29,818 nucleotides of DNA from Bremia lactucae (lineage: Eukaryota; Oomycota; Peronosporomycetes; Peronosporales; Peronosporaceae): contig NC_090619.1 in assembly GCF_004359215.1 (NCBI RefSeq), positions 3,415,472 through 3,445,289 of the forward strand. Reading direction: 5' to 3'. This document shows, piece by piece, positions 17,901 to 28,540 of the stretch. The notes beneath the pieces were generated by a model. It was given only the letters and a program-made list of their open reading frames with translations, ran no database searches and had not been told where the DNA came from. The translations under genes and the position numbers were made by a program. How positions within the stretch are numbered: the first letter of the stretch is position 1; every line of letters starts with the position of its first letter.

Positions 17901-20900
17901 AATACCAAAAGAAAAGCGTTTGACAGAGGAAAGGACGCGTCGATCTATCAATACAGATACGACCAAATGTAAGAATAAATGGACAAGCATATATCAGTAA
18001 CTGAAAAAGCTAACCTGAAGATCTGGAAGCTGGGAGAAATAAACACCATGTTGATCAAATTCTAAATGACACTTTGTCGTACTAACGCTATCTTTGAGAT
18101 TTTGGCGGGCAGAGTAAGCAGCCACAACATCCGTCAGCATGAGCAGCGCATGAGCCACTGATGTTTTGAAGTCTTCCAATAGCGAGAAAAGACACCCTTT
18201 CGTAGTCAGATAGAAGTCAATTTTTCGCCAATTTGGTGGAGCAGACGCTAAAAATCCAATGCCGAATTCCAGAAACTCGCCTTCTGTGATAATTGGATCA
18301 GCAAAAAATGATACGATGTCGTGAAAGGCCGGATAAACACCCAGAAAATTCGTGTTTTTTAACTTTAAATCGTAAAAAGAGTCTGTCCAATTCAATTTTT
18401 GATTGTATTCGATTTGTAGGCCATCACCAGGGAGAGGACGAATAATTTCTGAAGCCGTCTGGCAATGAGTTGGCCGGATATCAACTGTCGTGAAGGACAA
18501 TGCCGACCCATAAAACTCCAGCGAATCATCCGTGCGCAAAGTAAAAACTAATTCAAGCTGTTCATAGAACATATCGGCGATGGAATGGTCTTTGTTTGAA
18601 ATGCGAAGCGCAGCGTCAGCAACCTTCACAAGAACTTTTATCCATATCGCACGGCAATAATCAGTTACAAAGTGAAGTCCTCCACACGCGGCGCATAACG
18701 GATACGTGTCATCCGTGACAACACGCGAATTTTCCCGAAAATTCTCATAGGCTATGCCTAGGCAAGTTGTGTACTGCTCGGGAGTGATGCCTAGGCTTAA
18801 TTCATTCAACGAAAGACTTATTCCATAATAAGAGCTTAAGATTGCTTCGGACAGACTTTCAGGCTCCAAATCAATGTGCCCACTTAAAAGCGAGTGGCGG
18901 AAAAGCGGTGACGCTGAATTGCGGGTGGTGCCACAAAAATCAACCAGCTCAAATTCGAAAAGCCCCACCGAAGAAGTGGACATATCGGCAGAGTCTTGAC
19001 CTTGCACCATCGTATTAGAACTCAATGCGACTCGCGCATCATGAAATTCCGCATCCTCTGAAACAAACAAAGGCGTCATCAGATATTGCGACATACCGGC
19101 AACCTCGTCGAGAATTTGCTCTATCCAGTCAGACCGCCCTCGCAAACCATTCAAAGAAGCAGTTGTCAAAAAGTGAAGATTATTGCGACCTACGCTATCT
19201 AGTGCTTCGCTCTCGGTTTTTGCTTTATCAAGAGCCTCATCCACTTTAGCCGAATACTGCGTCAGCTGCTCTAATTGCTGGTCCAACTCCAAAATTTTAT
19301 GACGAATAATTTTCACTGCATCTTCGGCTGCCGGTAGAGTTTGAAATCCTTCATGTAGATAGTTATGTGCTTGCTGCGTGGCACTTCGAAGATCAATAAA
19401 CAGCTGGCTTCGATTGCTAAGAAAACGCGAGCGCTGATTTCTGATCTGTCTTCGCAAATTTCTTAAATCCGGTCGTCGTGAATGTTTCGCTTTTACTGCA
19501 GACGCGCCCGCTAGAGCTGAATCGCGTGATAGCCGCGATTCGTCAGCAAATGTGCCTTTCTGTAAGAATTCAGACATCAGTGGGTCGATACCACTACTCC
19601 AAAATCGGGCATGCGTTGATCGAAGAATAACGCTCTCACGCGAAAAAGAGCTGCGCGGCAGCGCAAATGCCATGTCATTTCCTACGATTTCAAATCGAGT
19701 GTTACTATGTCCTCCTTTAGCCATTTCCATGACGCTGGCGCGCATGTTTTTGCCGGTCACAGCTGCATCAAAATACATGCCGAGAAGATTTTCGAATGGA
19801 ACAGTAAGCGCTGCTGTATCTACCTTGAATTTTTTAAGCACAAACACAGCTCTTTCACAGCTCGGTTTTTTGTCTGGCGGGATTTCAAAGGCATCAACAA
19901 CGTGGTCATATACGTAGTGATAAAATTGCTTGAACACTCGGTGCAAATACACAACACAAACGGAATCCAGCCGCACACGAACCAAAAGGCCAGTACCACT
20001 ATTATCGAATGATGTCAGTGCAAATTCAATAACGTTTTTAATTCCAAATTGACCCACGTCAGCATCTTCATCAAAACTATCTGATGAAGACCCAATGGCT
20101 TGCCGGTTCGGCAACCTCGCCCCAGCGGGCAGCGGTCCGCTAGGATCAGTTAAATCAGTCAACTGGAGATTCCGTATGCTGCCCTTAACTTTAAGAACCA
20201 TATCACCAACAGCAGAAGCCCTTGATCCACTAGCTTGCAACGACATTTTCGAAATCCCAATTAGAGCAATTGTCTTAATAGGCGACAAGCTTTCGAAAGT
20301 GTTACCCGGTGTTTGATCTCGATGCTTAATGTAAATTTCCAGACCGTGTGCTACAACTAGACTGATATCTAAATTATCATCAATGGATGAAGAGTCCTTC
20401 GACACCAATAACGACGTTTGTGACCTCGCTATTTTCATATTGCGCCGATATGTATTTGTGTCATAAGCATAGCTAGTCGATAAAATGAATCCTAGCAAAT
20501 ATATGTTTTGACATTCCAGAAACATTGCCAAAATTGTTTTTACGTTAGGAAGAAAGATGACTCCAGACAAGCGCTCGACAGAGATAACGACCTGAGTTGT
20601 CCGACTAACAAATTGTAGGATTTCTGCATGTGCGCCGGATTTAAAAGTGTAGGCTCGTTCAATACAATACGACAACCTGAGAGCAGGTTTACGATTCCCT
20701 GGACTTCCGGTAACGCTAAAGATATCCCTCTCTTCTTCTTGAATAAAAACTGACAACATGCTAACGCTATACGATACTGCTGTCGTGCAGAAGCGTGAAG
20801 AACAATCAACGTCTTTAATGGAAAGTACAAGCATAGCAGGTTGGTTGGAGCGATCATCGGTTATACACAACTTCAACTCTGGAATTCGTACCAATACTAG

Positions 20901-23367
20901 TTGTTGGCACGCTAGATTTATGCTCGCACACCCTTTTGCTCGATGCAGATCTTGAATAGGTCCGTTCCTGAAACTGTTTGGTAAAAGAAAACTCCACTTG
21001 CCCAATATCCAGCAAATAGCCTCGAGTTCTTCCATTATCCAGTCCATCAGTATTACTGAAAACTGAGCTTCATAATTATACATGGCAATCTCATCATAGT
21101 CTTTGTCATGTTGCTCAAGAGAAAGTGTACCGTGATCACCTAATGTACAGTGCTTACAAGGGTAATTATCCGATGACCAATTTGCTCTCGAATGACTTGT
21201 TTTAGTAAGTAAAAGCTGGTCGACAGCAATAATTACATGCGAGTTGCTCACATCATCTGACACGAATTCTGCTTGCAACAAGGCCAAGCTCTCGTTACTA
21301 GAAAATAGACGCAACCTTGCTCGAGTGTCACTTTTTACAATCTCGCCATCATGTTCAAATGTTTCGACTACTACTTCCGCCAGCTCAATATTAAAGCACA
21401 AATGATCATGTAGCACGAAGACGAAGCAAATTCTTTCAATCCGAACTCTTACGTGCGCAATAGGTGCGATTTGTGCTTCATCAAAAGTGATTAGTCTTTT
21501 AGGGTGCGACGTATTCCACTGGTTCCACCACAGGTACACTGGTGCGAAGAGATCCATCCACAAAATCAACGTCTCGTCTTTAATTGATGCCATTACACTG
21601 CCTGACTGAAAATTTAATGTAGCCTGATGCCCGACAAGACGGCTCTGATAGGCCGGAATAATGCACAGTATCCGTATGATTGGAGCAACATTCGAAAGTG
21701 GGCCATCATGTTCATCATGCTGACTTAAATGGTCAACAATACTATAACCCATAGTGCCCTTTTCAACCTCGTACATGCGAAATGATTGAATAGATATATT
21801 CGCCTCGTCTTCCACGCAAGACTGTTTAATGGTACCAACACTCCGTCCGAGAAGCCACACCCATTGCGTTGACATTAACTTATCGTCCTTAGTTCCACAA
21901 TTCTCTCTCGCGGAGAAAAATATACCCGCGCCATGTCGTAATTCTGCCCGAACAGACAAGCTAGGTGGAGTAATTGCATCTTCAAACTCATCGTCGTCGT
22001 CATCGTCGTCATCGTCGTCAATACCTGCTGCAAGCGTGTATGTCTCTCCCACAACAGAGTTTAAACAGTCGGTCAATAGCCACTGTTTTGCATATGATAG
22101 TACCATCAAAAAACCATCTGGTCGTGATGCTTGCTGCTGTGTCAATGCGGCTAATCGTTCGAATTCGTCATAAGGAGCTTTTACTTCTATTAAAATGGCG
22201 TAAAAGACGTCAATATGTTCAGGTCCGAAGTGCATCCTGGGTTGATTGGCTTTCAAATTAAACTTTTCATTGCCGCTCACACGATGGCTAGCACATAGCT
22301 CGCATGTGTCTGTAATACGTCCAGGAACACATCCAACGTCCACGTCTAACTCTACATGTGGAAACGCTGCATTGACGCTATGGTAGTACAAACTTGCCTA
22401 CAGTAGCATTGAACCCACAACTTATTATTAATAGGCAAGATGCAATTAGCTCGCTGCACGAGCAAGGAATCAAAAGCATCTCACCTTGACTGTGCTACGC
22501 CACTCGTGGAATAAATATCTCCGCATGATCACCGGAGACGTATTTTCGTCCTTGTCATTTCTTGTGCAATGATTACCTGGATATTCAATATATGCTGCAA
22601 CGCCTTCTATACTTAAAAGCTACACACAAATCAAGAAAAGACCAGTAAATTTATGACTCATATAACAAAAATTAATTACTTTTCCTCACCTTATTTGATT
22701 CCACGGCCGAACTTGATTGCTGTGTGTAGTCCAATTCCCACTTTGAATTCGTGTTGATTAAAGTCATGTGTCCGATTTCGAATGTACCGCTACCTGATTG
22801 CTAAAAATAACAGACCATAGAAATTAGAAGAAGTCAGCTTATCCTTCCTCACAAAACATTTACAGTAGCTATTACTGGTGGCCGCGAGCTGGGATCACAG
22901 TCGTATCGCAATTGCACATCTGAAAGCTCGATATGCACATTGGCAATGATATGCGACACTAGTCTGGAGAGATACGTCCGATCTGCAAAATTATGCACCA
23001 GTTAGTCTTCTCAACACAGTTGTATGTTACCAAGCATAAGGCAACCACCGTCTCCATTGCTGCCGTCGATGCTCGTATCCACAAGATCTAATTCCGCTAC
23101 CTCTGGATGATGCATCATTTTAGGAGTCTGATGCAGTGACACGCGAATGTATTCAGCCTTAATTTGTACTGATTGCGTCCACAGTGCGCGCCACGGAATC
23201 CTGACGCTTAAGTGGCCGATAGTGCCCTTCCCGTATGACAAGCGTAGTTGCAGATCTTGAAATGACAAGTCACCTTGCCACAAGCTGAGCTTTAGCATGC
23301 TCGAGTCAAAAGACACGAATTTTCCCAAGAGGCGCTGCAGCAATAGCGCGATTGCGTGCTGGAGCAT
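8910..23367 (-). CDS. VPS13: Giant VPS13 bridge-like lipid transfer protein
   Basis: Seven exons (23367-23031, 22982-22864, 22800-22690, 22619-22485, 22397-18015, 17944-11618, 11552-8910) join in phase to 4684 aa, longer than human VPS13D. The chorein N-terminus has LLLQRLLGKFV, SLWQGDL and RIPWRALW (residues 1-90), followed by long RBG-type beta groove sequence. A poly-Asp tract lies near 361-371 and a coiled coil at about 1214-1330. VAB-like repeats span about 2040-3140, interrupted by a C2 domain (about 2475-2610) and a ubiquitin/RA-like stretch (about 2777-2832). A PH fold begins near 3226 (GYLLKKDSMLKWNRKYFRLY) and seems to resume at 3480-3519, with a DEP-like domain between. The ATG2-like C region starts near 3982 (LGNPVGFLDHIGTG). 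A PDZ follows at about 4280-4367, then HWLIVTEQRVLYINV, and a complete PH at about 4524-4630. VPS13 proteins move phospholipids between organelles at contact sites. The inserted domains presumably add membrane or partner targeting. Confidence 0.92.
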
Positions 23368-23461
23368 TGTCGCTTTCAAATGTCAATAAAGCCGCGTGGT
23401 GAGGCCACACTATTATTACACACAAAATAATATACCAGTGAATTTTCACTTTAGAGTCGTT
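23368..23461. promoter_or_regulatory. 94-bp bidirectional promoter VPS13 / Derlin
   Basis: Only 94 bp separate the ATGs of the divergent VPS13 and Derlin genes. On the Derlin strand TTCACTTT at 23445-23452 fits the oomycete initiator consensus YTCAYTYY, 10 bp before the Derlin ATG, implying a very short 5' UTR. The rest is AT-rich. Co-regulation of the two genes is inference. Confidence 0.45.
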
Positions 23462-24526
23462 ATGGCCGGGAGCATTGAGGCATGGTACTACGGGCTGCCG
23501 TACGTCACACGCTTCTACCTGTCAGTGTGTTTTGGATCAACGCTATTATCGACGCTCGGGTTCCTAAATCCACAGTCGCTTTATTTGGACTTTGACCTAG
23601 TGTGGCAGCGGTTCCACCTTTGGCGCCTCACTACGTGTTTTATGTATATTGGGGGCTTCAGCTTTCCCTTTCTTATGCAGCTCATGATCCTGTATGACAC
23701 TATCATCATTCAGATTTTTATAGTATGAACGGAAAGGAGCCTCTATAGATAAATTTGACTTTTGTGGTGTTTCTTTGATGATACAGGTCCAATTATTCGT
23801 CCCGACTGGAAGAAGATCCGTTCCCCGGCGGCGGCGGCCCTGCGGCTGACTACGCTTTCATGTTGTTTTTTGGAGCTGTTGTGCTTTGGGTGAGAGCATA
23901 AGGCCAATCAATGCCATGATTAGTAGTATTAATATGGTGATAATGTGACTCCTGTTGTGAACTGTAGGTAATCGCATTCTTCATGACAATCCCATTCCTG
24001 GGTACGTCACTCATCTTTATGATTGTTTACGTTTGGAGCCGTCGAAACCCAACAGCGCCTGTTTCGATATGGGGTAAGTCGTGTTGTATGTTATGTGTTC
24101 ACTCGCACTAAAAGCGAGATATGCTGACGCTTATCCTCTGCTCGCAGGCTTCCGTCTTGATGGTTTATATCTTCCATGGGCACTTATCGCCTTCACTGTT
24201 CTCGTCGGTGGCAATCCTATGATGGACGTGTTCGGGGTCGTTGCCGGCCATCTGTATTACTTTTTGCTGGAGGTGCTGCCGGCGACCAAGGGCTGGAATC
24301 TTATGCAGACTCCTGCGGTTTTGTAAGTACATTTCTGCTTCGAATTCTGGTGCGTGGTCTTTATCGGTCGTTTCTGTTTGCATTTAGCACGAATCTATTT
24401 CCGCCACCGCAAGTCGCATTAAATAGAGCTCCAATTATTGGCGCCCGTGGTGCGGCTAACGGCGGCGCAACTCCTCGTGCAGGTGGCTATGCTTGGGGTG
24501 CGGGAAGGTCATTAGGCTCGGAATAA
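23462..24526 (+). CDS. DERL1: Derlin, ER-associated degradation membrane protein
   Basis: Five exons: 23462-23691, 23787-23889, 23968-24073, 24148-24322 and 24388-24526. They join in phase to 250 aa, the normal Derlin length. The N-terminus MAGSIEAWYYGLPYVTR, the WR pair (54-55) in the first loop, FSFPFL, SSRLEEDPFPGGGG, the IPFLGTSLIF segment, WSRRNPTAPVSIWGF and the C-terminal LFPPPQ are all Derlin hallmarks. The protein is a rhomboid pseudoprotease with six membrane segments that helps extract misfolded proteins from the ER for Cdc48/p97. The tail is Gly/Ala-rich (GARGAANGG). A typical SHP box is not obvious; the segment ending YAWGAGRSLG resembles the SHP position. The donor of intron 1 was set at 23692 because it restores the LSNYSSRLEED junction. 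The stop codon overlaps an AATAAA. Confidence 0.95.
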
Positions 24527-24780
24527 ACAATTGTTGCGAACGATTTCCAAAAGGCCAGTCGTAAAGTTTTTGGCTGCTACTGTAGTACTATGTCAGTCTT
24601 TACTGACCGTGCAAATCATACTGTTGAGTCGATAGCATCAGAAGGTTAGTAGGACGCAAAATAAATTGGACAAACATTTTGGTGAAAGCCTGTTTATACT
24701 TGACATTTAATGGTTTTTTCGATTATAATCTATGTGCACCTTGTGATTTTTACTCAACTTACTGCCATTCAGTGATCACG

Positions 24781-25878
24781 ATGCCGCACCCGCGCTTTCC
24801 CAAGATTGAGATCCAGGAACTTCGCGACGACTTTATCCGCTTCGAATTGTCGGAAACGGATCCGAGCGTGGCTAATGCCATACGCCGCGTCATGATAGCC
24901 GAGGTACCGACTCTGGCTATCGACTTGGTGAGCATCGAGATCAACACATCGGTCATGACCGATGAATTCCTGGCACACCGTTTAGGAATGATTCCGCTAA
25001 ACTTTGATGGCGGACTTGAAAATTTTCGTCAGCGCTTTGTTTACTCTCAGGATTGTGACTGCGACGAGAACTGTCCAAATTGCTCGGTCGAATTCTCGTT
25101 AGACGTGACGGCTGATAGTGGTGTGCTGTCCGTCACTAGTGAGGCGCTTAAATCCTCGGATCCATATATTCGACCCGTAAATTTTTCATCCGAGGAAGAA
25201 CTAAACAATACTCAAGATAGTGGTGTTATCATTGCCAAACTCGGTCCCGGCCAGAGGCTGCGCCTATCGGCAATCGCTAAGCTCGGCATCGGCAAGGAGC
25301 ACGCAAAGTGGTCTCCTGTAGCTGTTGCCACATACATGTACGACCCAATCATAACGCTCAATCAGGCCGTGCTCAGCTCATATACACCCGAGCAAAAGGC
25401 CGAGCTATACAAAAGCTGTCCCACTGAAGTGTTTGAGACGGATGAAAACTACGAGCAGGTTGGCAAAGCTTCTGTTTGCTGATTGAAAATGAAATGGTTT
25501 ATAATATGCCTGTGTGCTGTTGCTCCTACAGCTCACGGTAGGAGACCCAATGCGTTGCATGTACTGTGACGAGTGCGTTAAGCTTGCGGATTCATTTAAA
25601 GACAATCCGGAAGATGACTCGGCCGTTTCAATTAAAATGCGTGAAGACAAATTTATTTTTTCCGTCGAGGTGCGAAAATCGTTTCGATATTGCTTGCGTT
25701 CTCGTCATTCCTATTCATATTGTACAATGTTTAGACAACGGGCCAATTGAAGCCCGAAGAAGTTGTGATTTGTGCATTAGATTTGATTCGTGAGAAGCTG
25801 TCATCACTGAAGCACCAGTGTTTGGAATTGAGCCAAGATGATCAAGGCTCGGCTGCGCCAATTACGCCGTTTGGATAA
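24781..25878 (+). CDS. RPB3: RNA polymerase II subunit RPB3
   Basis: Three exons: 24781-25458, 25532-25669 and 25735-25878. The introns are 73 and 65 nt and the phases are all zero, giving 319 aa. The alpha-like dimerisation domain shows DPSVANAIRRVMIAEVPT and DEFLAHRLGMIPL. The zinc loop CDCDENCPNC has Cys92, Cys94, Cys98 and Cys101 with the RPB3 spacing. KLGIGKEHAKWSPVA is the conserved core motif, and exon 3 supplies the final dimerisation helix (LKPEEVVICALDLIREKL). It pairs with RPB11 in the assembly platform of Pol II. The zinc loop and length separate it from AC40 and from archaeal subunit D. AATAAA begins at the stop codon (25877). The ATG at 24781 is chosen because the frame upstream (to 24679) lacks conserved sequence. 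Confidence 0.96.
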
Positions 25879-26198
25879 TAAAGTAGTCGACACAAGGCGT
25901 GCGTCTTCAGTACTTGGTCGACATATTCGATATAAGTCGCTCTTCATCGCCTGCAGAAGACTTAAGTTGTCTACTCTTGGTCTTACACAGAATTCAGCCA
26001 GAGCCTTGCTCGCGATAGAACTATTCTGCTACGTGCATATATATTTTTTACCGATATAAATTATATTTTAATAGAGCTGTAAGACTTCAACGCCTTCGTC
26101 TATTTTTTAGCACAAATTATCTGGCGTAAATGTCAAAATAAACCATTGTTTAACCTTACAAACTAAATACGGTGCTTGAATTTCCATCTAGATTTTTA
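25879..26198. other. Convergent intergenic region
   Basis: This 320-bp AT-rich gap lies between the convergent RPB3 and ATG14-like genes. The first bases carry a poly(A) signal for RPB3, and another AATAAA lies near 26136 on the plus strand. No gene, RNA or repeat is recognised. Confidence 0.5.
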
Positions 26199-27333
26199 TC
26201 AGAGTGTTTCTTGGTTATTGCATATGGTTCCAAGTCGTGAAGACTTGTATATTTGAAGCAAATTTCCCAGCAAATCAGTGGAATGGATGTTCTCTAGGGG
26301 CACACCTTGAGAGGCACACAAAAATTCTACATTCTCGTGAAGCATACTCACCCCACGCCCAAAACCGATGCTACCATCGGGGTAAAGCGTATGGCACCCA
26401 GCTCCTTCGGTCGTGTTCCCAATTGTTGAGAATGATCCATTGAAAATCATTGGGTGCGGATACGTGATCTTAAGATATTTTACGAGACAATTCAGCAAAT
26501 GAATCACCTTGCCGAACGCCGCAGCAACAACTTCGGGTGGCACGTTTTCAAATTTGCCAGACTTTGGCAGTGGAAGTCCCGCGATCGTCCGGTAAAAGAC
26601 AGGGACATCTTTTTTTAACTTCCTTTGTCGCCGCACGTCAGGTAGCCTGCTGAAAGGATCGGCCACTTTTTCATCAGCTTCCTCACTTATTACTTTTTCC
26701 GGAATTAATGCAAATAGCGCAAAAAGCTTGCGAAGCCTATCACCTCGCACTTTAGCAGCATTCTATGGCCCCAATCAGCAATAATGTCCATCAAACAGAC
26801 TTGATTTCTTTCCCTACCTCGTTCGCCCATTGAATCTGGTAGTCCAAACACTCAAGCACTGGAGCATGAAGACTTTTGGCTTGCTGGCAGTCATTCTGCA
26901 GTTTGTGCTGCACTTCTACCATTACCAGAGAGCGTTTCTCCAGCATAGATGTCCGTTCTAATACTGCGATTCGCTCAGTGCAAAGCTTCTCGCGCGTTTT
27001 CATCACCGTTTCAGCCACGCGTCTGACCTGCTCTATACAATCATTCAACCGAAGTTCGGCGCGAAATAGTGGGTTCTTCATCTGGAATAAAAAATTAGAT
27101 AAAAATAAGTCAAAATAAGTGTAGTGCGGTGTTGATCGACGCACGTTCAGAGCCGACTCGGTCTTTTTACGTAGCACCGCCACGTCAGCCTGTAGCGCAG
27201 CTAGCATGGTGCGACGCTGTTGTAGCATGGAGGATGTGCAGCTCGCACAAGAGAATTCGTTCCGCTTTCGGTGGCAAAGAATACATTCGCTTCTTTCCAT
27301 TTCGGTAAGACGATTCTGTATGAAAAGTGACAT
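26199..27333 (-). CDS. ATG14: ATG14-like subunit of the class III PI3-kinase complex
   Basis: Three exons: 27333-27145, 27081-26818 and 26762-26199. They join in phase to 338 aa from ATG 27333 (327 aa from ATG 27300). The N-terminus has the double CxxC motif typical of ATG14/Barkor (Cys17, Cys20, Cys29, Cys32, in CILCHRKRNEFSCASC). A coiled-coil region follows (LAALQADVAVLRKK through the exon 2 helices), then the UVRAG/ATG14 domain, including TIAGLPLPKSG, VAAAFGKVIHLLNCLVKYL and FARG-like GFGRGVSML. By family it brings Vps34-Vps15-Beclin 1 to the ER site of autophagosome formation through coiled-coil contact with Beclin 1. It is shorter than human ATG14 (492 aa), and no clear membrane-sensing BATS-like tail is visible. 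UVRAG/Vps38 is the alternative; the CxxC pairs favour ATG14. Intron 1 (63 nt) is readable in frame. Confidence 0.82.
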
Positions 27334-27852
27334 TCTTGACAGCTTCACGTAACATCAATTTTACCAATTTTTCAAAAGCGCTTTCGTCAGCAATGGAACC
27401 GAAAACGTAATTTGGAGGATGTAATTCAGGAATTGCAAATACACCACAGTTTCTCTAAATACACCACATACACTACACCCAGACCGCACCACACTGCGCG
27501 CGAAACTCACTGCCGCACAATAATCCAGATCTAAAATTCATTTAGAAAAGGCGCGTCTAAAACCATGCACCGTAACGTAAGCCCAACATGCGATACAAGA
27601 GAATTTAATTATACATTTATTTTTTTACGCGAACAAGCCTATTCTGCCCCGCTGCAGCCAAAAGTTCGACTCCGCAACTCTGAAATGACGCAGCCGAAGG
27701 GCATCCAAAGGTGGTATTGGACTATCTGCAGCAAGCTCTGCAGATCTCTAGTGATCTCCTTCTACATGCGATAACGTGATTTCCATGCCGCCAGCAAACG
27801 TGGTATCAAGTAAGAAATTTGTCGACCGCAGATTTCAAAAACTTACGGTTTT
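27334..27852. other. Intergenic region before right LTR
   Basis: This 519-bp stretch lies between the ATG14-like start and the LTR and must contain the ATG14 promoter. A 12-bp direct repeat AAATACACCACA occurs at 27437-27448 and 27457-27468, 20 bp apart. A 69-codon frame (27565-27774, +) has no recognisable content, and I do not call it a gene. Confidence 0.45.
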
Positions 27853-28407
27853 TGTAGGCGGGCACGTCGTAATGCGGCCACGCTGTACTTAGACACACAC
27901 TCTAGCACAGCGAGGAAGCGGTTTAACCTGCTTCTCTTGCGTGCAGTGAGGTAGTTGTGGTGGGCGCGTTAGCGACCTCACCCAACGCACTAAGCACTTT
28001 GATTAAGTGCCATCACGGGAGCGGTAATCCGGCTCCTCGTGCGCACTTATCAAGTATGAAGTAGTTTTCAGACTGATTTATATATAATCGTATTAAATAT
28101 AAATACCTATTTTTACTAATTAAAATGTCACCTCTATAGATAACACTTAATATTTATTGCAAGCGTATCTTTCTAGATACCTCGCGTAACGGATGACGTT
28201 AGCCGTCATCACGGATGACGCTGGGCGTCATCCCTCCTAATGTGAATGCACCCATGTGCATCACATACACAAGGGTTGGTCACAAATGTGCACCACACCC
28301 GAGTGCTGGGTCTAATTACTATTATTCAGTAGTTGACCATCCCCTTAAGTACACCAAGTGTACTTAACGGGGACTGTGTAGCATTAGGGCAACTTTAGCC
28401 CGTTACA
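27853..28407 (+). mobile_element. 5' LTR of plus-strand retrotransposon
   Basis: A 555-bp segment starts TGTAGGCGGGC and ends GCCCGTTACA, near-inverted TG...CA ends like those of the left LTR, and is followed by a gag-like region on the plus strand. The interior differs in sequence from the left LTR but shares its style: strong hairpins first, then an AT-rich stretch containing GTATTAAATA. Hairpins include 28191-28210, its near copy 28213-28233 (arms GGATGACG / CGTCATCC), 28241-28265, and a 14-bp arm pair at 28341-28372. The start is less certain than the end, because the initial bases diverge from the TGTAACGGG pattern. No TGG-type primer-binding site follows 28407. The matching 3' LTR would lie beyond the window. 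Confidence 0.6.
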
Positions 28408-28540
28408 CCATCCTCCCCTTTAAGAACAAATTCACATTTTTAAATCTGTCAAAGAGGAGAGAGGAACTGCGAGCAGCTTTACGCGCCGCTAGTTCACTCA
28501 ATAACTCTAGCGACCTGTGTTTCCATACACGGCGCCAAAG

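Noticed and set aside
11553..18014. VPS13 segments as three or four separate genes
   Set aside because: The long open frames start at non-ATG or internal codons. They are joined by 65- and 70-nt GT-AG introns in perfect phase, and together form one ordered VPS13 domain series.
27565..27774. 69-codon ORF between ATG14 and the right LTR
   Set aside because: It is short, unrecognised and lies in a probable promoter/flank region; nothing supports translation.
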